64,000 bases of DNA. Origin: Devosia sp. (lineage in GTDB: Bacteria > Pseudomonadota > Alphaproteobacteria > Rhizobiales > Devosiaceae). Position numbers and translations under genes: made by a program. The first letter of the stretch is position 1, and the number at the start of each line of letters is the position of its first letter. The DNA lies in the NCBI GenBank assembly GCA_016713105.1, contig JADJPS010000023.1:52011-116010 (forward strand). The letters run 5' to 3'. Below are positions 18,143-28,630 of this stretch, one piece after another. The notes under the pieces were generated by a model that saw only the letters and a program-made list of their open reading frames with translations, searched no databases and was not told the DNA's origin.

Positions 18143-19194
18143 TTGCGTAACACGTTGAATGTACTTGCCGCACTGGCGCTGTCAGTACCGGCGGTTATCG
18201 GTGTTGTCGGGATCGCCGACGCACAGGACAAGTTCAAGCTCGGCATGGCGGTGGGCGGCAATACCTGCTGCGAGTGGATGAAGGCACAGGGCGACGTGGC
18301 CCGAGCGCTGGCCGAGAAGGAGGGTTGGGACTATGTCGAGCTCTCCAACAACAACGATCCGGCAACCGCGCTGAAGAACGCCCAGATCTTCGTGCAGGAG
18401 GGCGTTGACGCGGTCATCCAGTTCAATGGTCAGCCGTCGTCCAACCCGGCGATCTCTCAGGTCCTGAATGCTGCCGGGATCGATTGTGACCTACGACATC
18501 GCCGATCCGGGAATGTACTTCGTTGGTATTGACAACCTCGCGGCGGGGAATTGCCGGCGGCGAGGCGCTGGGACAGATCCTCAAGGAGAAGTGGAACTGC
18601 CAGCCGGACCTCGTGATCTCGTCCGAGGGCGCGGGTGCGGGCATTGTAAACGAATGGCGTACCGGGGGCATGCGAACCGGCGTCAAGAACATCTGCCCGG
18701 ACATTCCCGCGGAAAGGTTCGTGTCGTTCGAGGGCAGCGGCGATGCTGCGGTCGCCCTGCAGCCGGCGCGAGACCTGCTTGCGGCAAACCCGAATGCCGT
18801 CAGGATGGCGGTGGTCGGAATCAATGACGGTGGTGTTCCCGGCCTGATCAACGCGGCGGAGCAACTGGGTCGCGCCGACGAAGTCATCGGCTGGGGCCAG
18901 GACGGCGCGTTCATCACCGGCGACAACGTGAACCCGCATCTTGCAGGGTCGGTATTCTACTTCCTCGAGGGCTATGCGGTCTACGCCATCCGCGATGTGA
19001 TCAAGCCGATCGCGGAAGGCAAGGAAGTGCCCCTCAAGGCCGATGCCGGCGATCCGGCGTCGCGCGTCGAGCCATGCCCGGTCAGCGCGGAACAGGCCAA
19101 GGCTGTTCCCGACATGCCCGAGCGTGTGACGCAGCTGCTGGCCGCCCCGGCCGGGACCACCGCCTACGAGCTGTTCTGCCCGAACAAGGGCTGA
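18143..19194 (+). CDS. Sugar ABC transporter substrate-binding protein (frameshifted)
   Basis: About 345 residues, type 1 periplasmic binding fold. TTG start with GGGAGGAGA upstream; signal peptide MRNTLNVLAALALSVPAV ending near ADAQD. The frame shifts twice, near 18480 and 18540; joined it reads PAISQVLNAAGI, then VTYDIADPGMYFVGIDN, then GIAGGEALGQILKEKW. An even number of Cys is seen (NTCCEWM, NWNCQPD region, KNICPD, EPCPVS, LFCPN). Receptor for the neighbouring permeases. A strong hairpin follows the gene. Confidence 0.8.
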
Positions 19195-19204
19195 CGAGGC
19201 GTGA

Positions 19205-19234
19205 CCTGTCCGGGCGGGCTGCTGCCCGGACAGG
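19205..19234 (+). promoter_or_regulatory. RNA hairpin after the binding-protein gene
   Basis: CCTGTCCGGGC / GCCCGGACAGG, 11 perfect base pairs with an eight-base loop, ten bases after the binding-protein stop and without a T run. Such hairpins stabilise the upstream message, giving more receptor than permease. Confidence 0.6.
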
Positions 19235-19263
19235 CTCTCAGGCAGACAAGACCGGAACAGGCC

Positions 19264-20233
19264 ATGGCTCTTGACACCGCAACCCAGACGCCGCAATCGA
19301 CAGCGCCGCTGCGCGCGAGCCTCGGAAGTTGGGGTACCGCTGCCCTGCTCGTCGCGGCGTGGGTGGTGCTGGTCGCTGCTACTGCGTTCTATCGTCCGGA
19401 TTTTTTGTCCCACCAGACCCTTCTGGCGGTATCCTTCACTATGGCCGTGGTTGGCGTCCTGGCCGTCGGGCAAGGTATCGTCGCCATCTCTGGCGGCTTC
19501 ATCGACCTCAGCCAGCCCGCGGGCCTGATCCTGGCCGGCCTCGTGGCCGTGCGGCTGTCCGAACTCGGCTGGCCTCTGGGGCTTGTCGCTGTGGGGGCGG
19601 TGCTCGCCGGCATGGCCTGGGGAGCGCTGAACGCCGCCATCGTGGTCTTCGCACGTCTCAACCCGGTGATCGTGACGCTGGCCACCAACTTTATCGGGTT
19701 GGCGGCGCTGTACCTGGTGTTCCAGCTCGCCCAGGTGCCCAACGACAGCGAGATCTACCATCTTGGTCGGGCGAGCCTTTTCGGCCTGCCCGCGATCTGG
19801 TGGCCGATGCTGGCGATCATCCTGGTCGTGGGGTTCCTGATGCGATCAACCCGCTATGGTCGACGTATCACCGCCGTCGGCGGCAATCGCAGCGCTGCGA
19901 AGGCCCGCGGTATCTCGCTGCGCGCGGGCGGCTGGCGGCCTGGTCGGATTTGCCGCCGTGCTGTTCGCTTCGGCCGCGGGCCCTTTCAATCCAAGTTCGG
20001 CCAGCACGCTGCAGCTCAACGTCATTGCCGCTGTCATCCTCGCCGGCATCTCCCTGGCAGGAGGACGCGGCAACTTCTGGCTGCTGCTGCTCAGTGTCGG
20101 CTTTCTCTCGACCATTCCAACGGCATTGGTTTTCTTCGGGCTGTCCTCGGACACGCAGTCGATCTTCCAGGGGGTGTTGCTCATGGTCGCAGTCGCAGCC
20201 GATGGCTATCGGTCCAGAAGGGGAACGCCGTGA
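19264..20233 (+). CDS. Sugar ABC transporter permease (RbsC/FrcC type), frameshifted
   Basis: About 322 residues from MALDTATQTPQSTAPL. Many membrane segments and the BPD_transp_2 features (VGQGIVAISGGFIDLS, LNPVIVTLATNFIGLA, RSTRYGRRITAVGGNRSAA). The frame shifts once near 19935; the rest (LNVIAAVILAGISLAGGRGN) is conserved in the next frame and stops at 20233, overlapping the next permease start. Half of the channel of this importer. Confidence 0.8.
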
Positions 20234-21240
20234 GCGACGCCCGCCTTGGCGCCGGCCGGCCCCTCGCCGGCCCGGCGGTCTCGCACCACCCGATCCGGGC
20301 GGCGCTGACCTCCTCGGTCGCCTCGATCGCTTTCACCTTCGTTGCCGTGGTGGCCGTGGGACTGATCTGGGTCGGGCCGAAATACCTGTCCGCCGGAAAT
20401 GTCTCGATCATCGGCGCGTTCCTGATCGTGCCCCTGATCATCGGCGCCTTCTCCGGCTTCGCGCTTCTGGCGGGCGTGGTGGATCTCTCGATCGGCTCCA
20501 TCGTCGGCATCTCGTCGGCCATCTTTGCCTACCTCATCGCCACATGGCTGGGGCGTCCCTCCGGCGGCGGTGGTGACGCTGGCCATCTGCCTGGGCATCA
20601 GGGCATCAATGCGCTGGTGATCGTGCGCTTCGGTGCCGATCCGATTGCGGCAACCCTCGGCATGCTGACGGCGCTGCGCGGCATCAGCTGGGTCCTCGCC
20701 GGCAACCAGCGGATGATTCCTGCCTTTGACATGGGCTGGTTCAACCTGGTGAACATGAAGGTGCTCGGCCTGCCGCTGTTCTTCCTGATCGCCATCGCGT
20801 TGACGTTGCTGGCCACCGTCATCGTCACCAAGACGCGCATCGGGCGCCACGTTCGGGCAGTGGGCGGCGACGACCGGGCCGCGGCACGCGCCGGCATATC
20901 GGTTGCCGGGGTGCGGACCCTGGCGCTGCTGCTGTCCGCCTTCGGTGCGGGAATCGGGGGCCTGATCTATGTCGGTCAACTCGGCAGCGCAGCGGGGGCG
21001 ACCGGGTTCGGACTTGAGTTTCAGGTGTATGCCGCGCTGATGATCGGGGGCTATTCGATCCTGCGAGGCGGCGTCGGCAACCCGGTCGGCGGAGCGCTCG
21101 GGCTGCTGGCCGTGGCGGGCGTGTCGAACATCCTCGATCTCAAGGCGATCAGCCCCTACTACGTCAACATCATCGTCGGCCTGCTGCTGCTGGCGGCCGT
21201 GCTTCTCGACCGCGTGCGTGGCGGCGACTCCTATGAATGA
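20230..21240 (+). CDS. Sugar ABC transporter permease (RbsC/FrcC type), compensated frameshifts
   Basis: 336 residues from a GTG overlapping the previous stop. Conserved LLAGVVDLSIGSIVGISSAI, GADPIAATLGMLTALRGIS, KTRIGRHVRAVGGDDRAAAR and LMIGGYSILRGGVGNPVGGA. Between 20568 and 20610 the frame is locally wrong (a shifted copy reads VVTLAICLGI) and then recovers, so two small indels compensate. Second half of the channel. Confidence 0.8.
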   Translation: MSDARLGAGRPLAGPAVSHHPIRAALTSSVASIAFTFVAVVAVGLIWVGPKYLSAGNVSIIGAFLIVPLIIGAFSGFALLAGVVDLSIGSIVGISSAIFAYLIATWLGRPSGGGGDAGHLPGHQGINALVIVRFGADPIAATLGMLTALRGISWVLAGNQRMIPAFDMGWFNLVNMKVLGLPLFFLIAIALTLLATVIVTKTRIGRHVRAVGGDDRAAARAGISVAGVRTLALLLSAFGAGIGGLIYVGQLGSAAGATGFGLEFQVYAALMIGGYSILRGGVGNPVGGALGLLAVAGVSNILDLKAISPYYVNIIVGLLLLAAVLLDRVRGGDSYE

Positions 21241-21264
21241 TCCCACCCTGATGAGGCCAGAGCC

Positions 21265-22455
21265 GTGAAGATTTCCGATATTCGCATTAAGACCTTCAGG
21301 ACCTATGCCGACCGCTGGGACATCGGGCATGCCTTGCCCGTTCCCAGGGCGGACCTGCTGCAGACGGTGCTGGCGATCGAGACCGACGAGGGGGTCACCG
21401 GCTACTACTTCGGCGGCGGTTCGCATGGCGACGCCGAGGGCCTCAACTTCGTCGACCAGCAGATGATCCGGGGTCGAATTCTGCCGCTGCTCAGAGGCCA
21501 GGATCCCCTCGATCGCGAGATGGTGTGGAAGTGGATGTGGGTCGCCAACATCCCCGAGAACGTTGCGAGCGTCATCGACAACGCATTGTGGGACCTTGCG
21601 GGTCGGGCTTTCAACACCCCCGTCTACAAGCTGATGGGCGGAGCCGGGCGCCAGAAGGTGAAGGCCTATGCCTCGACCTATCCGAACATCGGCGTACCGC
21701 GCGTCTATGCCGAGCACGCACTCGCCTGCAAGGCCGAGGGCTACGTCGCCTACAAGATCCATCCGCACTATTTCTGGAACCCGGAGACCGGCCAGCCGAC
21801 CCCGGGACGGCCATCCAACATCAAGGCGGACATCGAAACCATCCACCTGGTGCGCGAGGCGGTCGGGCCGGACTACGTGCTCATGTATGACCCTTGGGGC
21901 ACGTACATGACCATGGAGGAGGCCATCCAGGTCGGCCGTGAACTCGAAAAGCTCAACTACTACTGGTACGAGCACCCGATGCCCGAGTACCGCGTGGAGA
22001 GCTACGTAAGGCTCAGCCGCGAACTGACGATTCCGATTCTGTCGCCCGAGATCGTCGCAGGCGGGGTGTTCAGCCGGGCGGAATGGATCCTGCGCGGCGC
22101 CGGCGACATGAGCCGGATCGACGTGGTGCGCGGCGGCATAACCGGGGCGCGCAAGACGGCGATCGTCTGCGAGGCCTATGGCCTGCGTTGCGAGATGCAC
22201 ATGGCCGGCTGGGGCAATCTCCAGGTCATCGGCGCGACGTCAGAGGATACCTCGGAATACTATGAGAAAGGACTGCTGGCACCCGGCGTCGACTACGATG
22301 CTCCGCACCCCTACCTCAAGAATACCTGCGACAAGATCGACGCCCAGGGCTATGTGCACATGCCGACGGGACCAGGCATGGGCTACGAGATCGTGTGGGA
22401 CTACATCGACGACAACCTCATCGATCCGACGTCCCTCGAAAAGAAGTTCTGGTAG
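21265..22455 (+). CDS. MR/MLE-family sugar-acid dehydratase
   Basis: 396 residues, intact enolase-superfamily enzyme. N-terminal MKISDIRIKTFRTYADRW and TDEGVTGYYFGGGSHGD; metal ligands in LMYDPWGTYMT (Asp), YEHPMPEYR (Glu) and LSPEIVAGG (Glu); a late His in CEMHMAGWGNLQ. Only distantly like the 15723 enzyme. It probably dehydrates an aldonate such as fuconate or rhamnonate to its 2-keto-3-deoxy acid for the DapA-like aldolase at 23592, judging from the mutarotase and aldo-keto reductase in the same operon. Confidence 0.8.
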   Translation: MKISDIRIKTFRTYADRWDIGHALPVPRADLLQTVLAIETDEGVTGYYFGGGSHGDAEGLNFVDQQMIRGRILPLLRGQDPLDREMVWKWMWVANIPENVASVIDNALWDLAGRAFNTPVYKLMGGAGRQKVKAYASTYPNIGVPRVYAEHALACKAEGYVAYKIHPHYFWNPETGQPTPGRPSNIKADIETIHLVREAVGPDYVLMYDPWGTYMTMEEAIQVGRELEKLNYYWYEHPMPEYRVESYVRLSRELTIPILSPEIVAGGVFSRAEWILRGAGDMSRIDVVRGGITGARKTAIVCEAYGLRCEMHMAGWGNLQVIGATSEDTSEYYEKGLLAPGVDYDAPHPYLKNTCDKIDAQGYVHMPTGPGMGYEIVWDYIDDNLIDPTSLEKKFW

Positions 22456-22473
22456 TGAGGGACGGGAGAGTCC

Positions 22474-23263
22474 ATGTCGAGCATCAGGCGCAGTGTGCAG
22501 GTCATGGATCTGCTGGCCCGAAGGAGCCCGATGGGCGTGCGAGCCATCGCCGGCCAGCTCGGGCTGCCGCTGGGCTCGGTGCACCGTCTGCTGCTCGATC
22601 TCGAACAGGAAGGCATCGTGGAGAGGAACTCCTCGGCAGAGTGGGAGCTGTCGTTCCGGTTGCTCGAGATCACCGGAGTGCAGCTTGAGCGGATCCAGTT
22701 GCCGGCGCTCTGTCGACCGTTCGCCGAACGGATCGCGGAAGCGACACGGGAGACGGTCAATGTCAACGCGCTGAGCGGCCTGCACGGCGTCTGTGTCGAC
22801 AAGGTGCGCGGCAGCGAGGGCATGCAGCTCGATATGCGGATAGGCTCGCGAGGTTCGCTGCACTGCGGTGGCGGGGGCAAGGCCATGCTGGCGTATATGG
22901 GGGAGGACGACCAGCAGCGGGTTCTGGCAGGTCCGCTGCCGGCCCATACGCCGCGCACCATCACCGATGCCGCCACATTGCGCCAGGAACTCGTCCGGAT
23001 CCGGGCACGCGGCTACTCGATCGATGACCAGGAAGTCGTGACGGGCGTCTATTGCGTCGCTGTTCCGATACTCGACAACAATGCTCGGGTAGTGGGCGCC
23101 CTCAGCATTACCGGCGTTTCGCCAAAAGCGCCGGGGTCGTCGGTTCAACCACTCGTGGAGATGCTGAACGAGGCCTGTGGGACGGTCAGTAGGCGTCTGG
23201 GCTACCGAGGCGTCTGGCCGCTGGTCGGCGTGGCGGAAAAAGTCCGTCCGGCGTCGCGCTTAA
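22474..23263 (+). CDS. IclR-family transcriptional regulator (3' frameshift)
   Basis: About 262 residues. N-terminal winged helix (MSSIRRSVQVMDLLARRSPM, IAGQLGLPLGSVHRLLLDL) and the IclR effector domain (HCGGGGKAMLAYM, RARGYSIDDQEVVTGVYCVA, GALSITGVSPKAP). The open frame runs on past the next gene's start; restoring an indel near 23235, in a run of A, gives a basic tail RKKSVRRRA and a stop at 23263, ten bases before rhaM. Probable regulator of this operon through the palindrome at 17223. Confidence 0.75.
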
Positions 23264-23272
23264 GGATCTGCA

Positions 23273-23573
23273 ATGAGGGTAGCATGGGTGATGCAGCTCA
23301 AGCCGGGATGCGAAGACATCTACAAGCAGAAGCACGACGAGATCTGGCCCGAGATGCTCGACCTCATGCAGCGCAACGGGACGCGGAACTTCTCGATCTA
23401 CCGCTACGGGCTGCTGCTCTTTGCCTATCAGGAGCGGGCCACACCGCCGGTGCCGGGTGAACCGATCGCACCGATCGTCTGGAAGTGGTGGGAGATGATG
23501 GCGCCCTATGGAGACAAACCCGGATTTCTCGCCCTGGCAGGAACCGCTCGAGGAGGTCTTCCATGCCGACTGA
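23273..23573 (+). CDS. rhaM: L-rhamnose mutarotase (frameshifted near 3' end)
   Basis: About 100 residues: MRVAWVMQLKPGCEDIYKQK, HDEIWPEMLDLMQRNGTRNF, SIYRYGLLLFAYQE, then WKWWEMMAPY. This is the RhaM ferredoxin-like fold with the catalytic His of HDEIWPE. Two bases appear lost near 23500; the expected METNPDFSPWQEPLEEVFHA tail is read in the other frame to the stop at 23573. It interconverts anomers of L-rhamnose or a related 6-deoxy sugar, and names the likely class of substrate of the operon. Confidence 0.8.
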
Positions 23574-23591
23574 CAAGCAGGATCCCAAGCC

Positions 23592-24519
23592 GTGAGCCCC
23601 GACATGTCCTTGCCCCCGCTGCACGGCGTCGTGCCGATCCTGCTGACCCCGTTCCACAACGATGGCCGACTGGACGAGGAGAGTCTTGCCAGCCTGGTCG
23701 AGTTCAACATTGCGGTCGGTGTCCACGGGCTGGGCGTGGCGCTGGGCAGCGAGATCTTCAAGTTCAACGAAGCGGAGCGGGCGCAGGTCACCCGATGCGT
23801 GGTCGCGGCAGCGCGCCGGCGCGTGCCGATCGTGATCAACACGGGCGCCGCGGGAACGGACCTGGCCATCCACTACTCACGACTGGCGGAGGCGGCGGGA
23901 GCCGACGCACTGATGGTCATTCCGCCGACCTTCGCCCGTCAGCGCCGAGGAAATCTTCGACTACTACGTGTCGATCGACAGGCGGGTCGGCATCCCGATC
24001 ATCCTGCAGGACGTGCCGCAGGGTCCGATTTCACCGGGCCTGGCGTTGAAGCTTGCCGATGCCTGCCGCAACGTCCGCTACATCAAGGTCGAGACGCTGC
24101 CGGTGACCAGCAAGGTGGCGGCGATGTCGGCCGAGGCCGGCGATCGACTGACCATCTTCGGTGGAGCCGGCGGAAGCTACTTCATTGAGGAACTCCGGCG
24201 CGGCGCCCTGGGTACGATGCCGTTCGCCAGCCAGCCCGAGGACTTCGTGGCCGTGTGGAACGCTTTCCGTCGGGGCGACGAGGCTGCGGCGCGGCAACGG
24301 TTCGACGCTACGATCATGGCCATCAACCGCCTGGGCGCACAGGGTGGCGACATCTTCTACGCGCTGCACAAGCAGCTGCTGGTCCGCCGGGGTGTCATCC
24401 GGTCGGCGCTCGTCCGCAACCCCACCACCAGGATCGATCCGGTGACCGCGCGCGAGATCGAGGTCCTGCTGGCTCAGCTCGTTCCCGAGCCGGTTGCCTT
24501 TGGAAAGGCCGGAAGCTGA
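23592..24519 (+). CDS. DapA/NAL-family aldolase (2-keto-3-deoxy sugar acid), frameshifted
   Basis: About 308 residues from a GTG. The first frame has LHGVVPILLTPFHNDGRLDE and ALGSEIFKFNEAERAQVTRC; after one indel near 23937 the second has EEIFDYYVSIDRRVGIPIIL, the Schiff-base Lys in RYIKVETLPV and IFGGAGGSYFIEEL. Class I aldolase of the dihydrodipicolinate synthase fold. In this operon it most likely splits a 2-keto-3-deoxy-L-sugar acid into pyruvate and lactaldehyde. Confidence 0.75.
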
Positions 24520-24523
24520 GGTC

Positions 24524-25551
24524 ATGGACCCCTTCGAGCAGCGTCCGCTCGGGCGCACGAAGGTGATGCTGCCCCGCCTGGGGCTTGGCGGCGCGCCTTT
24601 CGGCAATCTGTTCGTGCCGATCAGCGATACCGAAGTCGAGGCGACCATGGCGGCGGCCTGGGATCTCGGCATACGCTACTACGATACCTCGCCATGGTAC
24701 GGGCGCGGGCTGAGCGAACGACGCATGGGCAGCTATCTCCTGCGCCAGCCGAGGCAGGAGCTGCGCCTGTCCACCAAGGTGGGCCGGGTGTTCAGGGCAC
24801 CGCCCGACGCAGCTGCATTGCCGCCAGCAGCCGCGCCTGGCCCGCGGGGCTGCAGTTCGAGCATCACCACGACTACAGCTACGCCGGGGTGATGCGAGCC
24901 TACGAGGACAGCCTGCAGCGACTGGGCATGAACAGGATCGACATGCTGCTGATCCACGACCTCGATCTCGCGAACCTGGGGTCGGACGCCCTGGTAGATG
25001 CCCATTTCGCACAGCTGGCCACCGGCGGCATGAGGGCACTCGCGGACCTCAGGGCGGCCGGGCTGGTGGGAGCGATCGGGGCCGGCGTCAACCGGCTCGG
25101 CACGATTCCCCGCTTTCTGGACACCCTCGACCTTGACTTCTTCCTGGTTACACTGCCCTACACGTTGGGCGAGCAGCCCGTCCTGGATCTCGAGTTTCCG
25201 CTCTGCGAGAAGCGTGGGGTGGGCATCGTGATCGGTGGCGTGTTCGCCTCGGGAATTCTGGCGACCGGGCCCGTACCAGGTGCACGGTACAACTACCGGG
25301 ATCCCAGCGCGGCCGAGATCGGGCGCGTCGCGGGCATTGCCGCGGCTTGCGGCCGGCACGGCGTTTCCCTCGCCGCCGCGGCGTTGCAGTTCCCCCTGCA
25401 CCACCCTCTCGTCGCTTCCGTCATCCCGGGCGCGCTCAGTCCTGCCCAGATCGCGCAGAACGTCGGCGCCATGCGGCACCCGGTGCCGGCCGAGCTGTGG
25501 GCCGAACTCAAGCAACTGGGGCTCCTCCGGCAAGACGCCCCGGTCGGCTGA
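24524..25551 (+). CDS. Aldo-keto reductase (D-threo-aldose 1-dehydrogenase-like), frameshifted
   Basis: About 340 residues. MDPFEQRPLGRTKVMLPRLG opens the barrel; the catalytic set is Asp and Tyr in YYDTSPWYGRGLSERRMG and Lys in RLSTKVGRV. The frame changes near 24840 and continues FEHHHDYSYAGVMRAYEDSL, RIDMLLIHDLD, then IPGALSPAQIAQNV near the end. Closest in pattern to L-fucose/D-threo-aldose dehydrogenases, which make the lactone that starts non-phosphorylative breakdown. Last gene before the IS1182 copy. Confidence 0.75.
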
Positions 25552-25622
25552 TCATCGGTTTCATGTCGGGCAATGACCGCTTCTGTCGTCGCGAAACCGA
25601 CCTAGGACAGGGGCCGGTTTCT

Positions 25623-27191
25623 GGCCGATTGTGTTGCTCTAGACTAGTCGGCGGTTGATCGGGCGCCGTGGTCGTGATTCCGTTCTGCAGAGATGCAGGA
25701 GGTCGCGACGATGATGGGGATGCAGGTCGAGCCGGCGCAGTTGTTCTACGAGTTCCGGCTCGACGATCACGTGCCTGCCGATCACCTGCTGCGGCGCATC
25801 GATCGCTTCCTCGACCTTGAGAGCGTGCGGTCTGAGCTGAAGCCATTCTACAGCAGCATCGGTCGGCCCTCGATCGATCCGGAACTGATGATGCGGATGC
25901 TCATCGTGGGCTACTGCATGGGCATCCGCTCGGAGCGGCGGCTGTGCGAGGAGGTGCACCTCAACCTCGCCTATCGATGGTTCTGCCGGCTGGGTCTCGA
26001 CGGCAAGGTGCCTGATCACTCGACCTTCTCGCGCAACCGGCACGGCCGGTTCCGTGAGAGCGATATCCTCCGGCACTTGTTCGAGACGGTAGTCGAGCGA
26101 TGTCTGCGCGAAGGCCTGGTGGGCGGTGAAGGCTTTGCTGTCGATGCCAGCCTGATCGCTGCCGACGCCAACAAGCAGCGCTCGGTGCCGGGAGAGGAGT
26201 GGCGAGCTGATGCCGATGCGGGTCGGGCCGTGCAGGAGTACCTGGCGACCCTCGACGATGCCGCCTTCGGCGCAGCGAGCCCGGTCACGCCGAAGTTCAT
26301 CTCGCGATCTGACCCAGCCGCGCAGTGGACCGGCGCCCACAAGGGCCACGCCTTCTTCGCCTATGCCACCAACTACCTGATCGATACCGACAACGCGATC
26401 ATCCTTGATGTCGAGGCGAGCCGCGCCATCCGCCAGGCCGAGGTCGGCGCCTCGCGCACCATGCTCGACCGGACCGCCGAGCGCTTCGGCCTCAAGCCCC
26501 AGAGCCTCGCCGCGGACAGTGCCTATGGCTCGGCCGAGAACCTGGCCTTCCTCGTCAAGCAGCGCGGGATCGCGCCGCATATCCCGGTGTTCGACAAGTC
26601 CAACCGCACCGATGGCACCTTCTCGCGCTCAGACTTCGTCTTCGATGCCGAGCAGGATCGCTACACGTGCCCGGAGGGCAAGCAACTGGTGCAGTTCCAC
26701 CGAACTTACGCCACACCGCGCTCCGGCATCACCAAGGAGGGCACGCGGCTCTATCGCGCCAGCAAGCGCGACTGCGATGGCTGCGTTCTCAAGCCCAGAT
26801 GCTGCCCCAACACCCCGGCTCGCAAGATCCCGCGCGACCTCGACGAGGACGCCCGCGACGTGGCGCGTGCCCTGGCAGGGACACCGGCCTATGAACGTTC
26901 CCGGCACCGGCGCAAGAAGGTCGAGATGCTGTTCGCCCACCTCAAGCGTATCCTTCGGCTCGGTCGGCTCCGATTGCGCGGACCCTGCGGCGCCCGCGAC
27001 GAGTTTCTGCTCGCCGCCACTGCCCAGAACCTCAGAAAGCTCGCCAAACTCAGACCAATGACCGCGCTCGCATAGGCCAAGCAGGCGTCCGGCGGTGTCG
27101 CCCCCGCCGCCCGCGGGCTCATCCAGCACGAACGGGCCTCTCAGAAGGACCGAACGCAGCCAAATCGCCGACTAAATCAACACTATCCGCC
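25623..27191. mobile_element. IS1182-family element, copy 1 (intact)
   Basis: About 1.57 kb. Left end GGCCGATTGTGTTGCTCTAG, right end (reversed) GGCGGATAGTGTTGATTTAG. In reverse the outer flank CCGCTCCTGGC resembles CCGCTTT next to copy 2, so the true tips may lie a few bases further out. Copy 2 lies at 38429 in the same orientation, and a third left end lies at 62326. Confidence 0.8.
25693..27075 (+). CDS. IS1182-family transposase
   Basis: 460 residues (or 454 from the ATG of MMGMQVEPAQLFYEF). DUF772-type N-terminus (DHLLRRIDRFLDLESVRSEL, IGRPSIDPELMMRMLIVGYC) and a DDE core with VDASLIAADANKQ (Asp), LAADSAYGSAENL (Asp) and the C-terminal RSRHRRKKVEMLFAHLKRIL (Glu of the YREKE-like region). 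The Cys cluster CDGCVLKPRCCP is typical of the family. Intact, probably active. Confidence 0.85.
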   Translation: MQEVATMMGMQVEPAQLFYEFRLDDHVPADHLLRRIDRFLDLESVRSELKPFYSSIGRPSIDPELMMRMLIVGYCMGIRSERRLCEEVHLNLAYRWFCRLGLDGKVPDHSTFSRNRHGRFRESDILRHLFETVVERCLREGLVGGEGFAVDASLIAADANKQRSVPGEEWRADADAGRAVQEYLATLDDAAFGAASPVTPKFISRSDPAAQWTGAHKGHAFFAYATNYLIDTDNAIILDVEASRAIRQAEVGASRTMLDRTAERFGLKPQSLAADSAYGSAENLAFLVKQRGIAPHIPVFDKSNRTDGTFSRSDFVFDAEQDRYTCPEGKQLVQFHRTYATPRSGITKEGTRLYRASKRDCDGCVLKPRCCPNTPARKIPRDLDEDARDVARALAGTPAYERSRHRRKKVEMLFAHLKRILRLGRLRLRGPCGARDEFLLAATAQNLRKLAKLRPMTALA

Positions 27192-27227
27192 AGGAGCGGT
27201 CACTGAGGCTGCGTCATGCCAGCCGCC

Positions 27228-28630
27228 TCAGCTGTAATGCTCGCGCCTAAGCCGGTTCTTTTCCATGCGGTAGCGGAGTGTGTCGCGGGAGATGCCGAGG
27301 GCGCGGGCGGCGAGAGTGACGTTGCCGTTGGTTTGGCGCAGGGCACCGATGATCATGGCGCGCTCGGTGTCGGCAAGCTTGGACTCCCTCGCCTCTGTCG
27401 CAGCGCCAACTGATGGCGCCAGACTTGGTACATCTCGCAGATTGAGATCGGCGACGTCGATCTGGTCGCGCGCGCACATGAGGCTCGCCTGCTCGACGAC
27501 GTTGCGCAGCTCACGGATGTTGCCGGGCCAGGGGTGCTGCAGCAGAGCGTGGCGGGCGGCCGAGGTGAACTCAAGGCGCGAACGGCCATAGCGACGTTCG
27601 AATTCGGTGACGAAGGTTTGTGCGATCGCCAGGATGTCGTCGCCGCGCTGGCGCAGCGGCGGTACCTCTGCGGTGATAGTGTTCAACCGATAGAGCAGAT
27701 CGCTCCGGAACTCGCCCTGCCGGGAGCGCTCTTCGATGGCGGCATTGGTGGCGGCGACGAAGCGGATGTTGACCGGGCGGTCGCGGACACTGCCCACCGG
27801 GCGCACGACCCTGTCTTCAATGGCCTTGAGCAGTTTGCCCTGCTGCGCCAGCGGCAGTTCGCCGATCTCGTCGAGAAACAGCGTGCCGCCCTCGGCGGCC
27901 TGAAAGAGGCCGACCTTTTTTTCCGTAGCGCCGGTGAAGGCACCACGCTCGTGCCCGAACAGTTCGGACTCGACCAGTTGCTCGGGGAGTGCCGCGCAGT
28001 TGACCGCAATGAAGGGTCGCTCGGCCCGCGGTCCATCAAAGTGCAATGCCCGCGCCACCAGTTCCTTGCCGGTGCCGGTTTCGCCCAGGATCAGCACTGG
28101 AGGCCCTGCCTCGGCTCCATCGGGGGAGGCTTTGCTCTCGGCGGCGGTGAGGAAACGGATGCGGCGCTTCAGTTCCAGGATGGCGGGCGACGTCCCAACA
28201 ATACGGTCGACACCGCTGCGAGAACGTTCACGCGCGGTGAGGTAGCTGAGGTGCCTTCCATGCGCGACTGCGCCAGGAGCCGACCGGCTAGCAGTCCGAG
28301 TTCGCTGAGCGACACCGGCTTGGTGAGGTAGTCGTTCGCCCCGGCTTTCATGGCCGCAACGGCGAGCTCCACCCCGCCATGGGCGGTGACCATCACAAGC
28401 TTGGTCCAGCGATCGGCAGCGCGGATGGTCTCAATCAGCGACAGACCGGTGCCATCTGGCAGGTTATGGTCCACGAGGACCAGATCGGGCTGTAACGTCT
28501 CGTATAGCCGAAGGCCGTCGGCTAGGGTCTCGGCATGCTCGGCCACGAAACCTTGTCGGGTCAGGAATATCTTCATGTTGCGGCCGAGCAGCGGTTCGTC
28601 CTCGACGATCAGGACCGTTCCGCCCATCAT
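27228..28630 (-). CDS. Sigma-54-dependent response regulator (NtrC family), one frameshift
   Basis: About 466 residues. REC domain (VLIVEDEPLLGRN, phospho-acceptor Asp54 in LVLVDHNLPDG, Lys in YLTKPVSL), then an AAA+ domain in the next frame: GETGTGKE Walker A, FGHERGAFTGATEKK with the sigma-54-contact GAFTGA loop, LFLDEIGEL Walker B, and a C-terminal Fis HTH (NVTLAARALGISRDTLRYRM). The frame shift lies near 28240 in the linker. The ATG overlaps the kinase stop. It should activate the -24/-12 promoter at 32162, closing a loop with the peptide genes. It ends 37 bases from the IS1182 copy. Confidence 0.85.

Noticed and set aside
20206..22200. 664-residue open frame on the minus strand
   Set aside because: Antisense to the second permease and the MR/MLE gene, whose protein patterns are clear; its composition (His, Arg, Asp, Gly-rich) is that of a GC-rich shadow frame.
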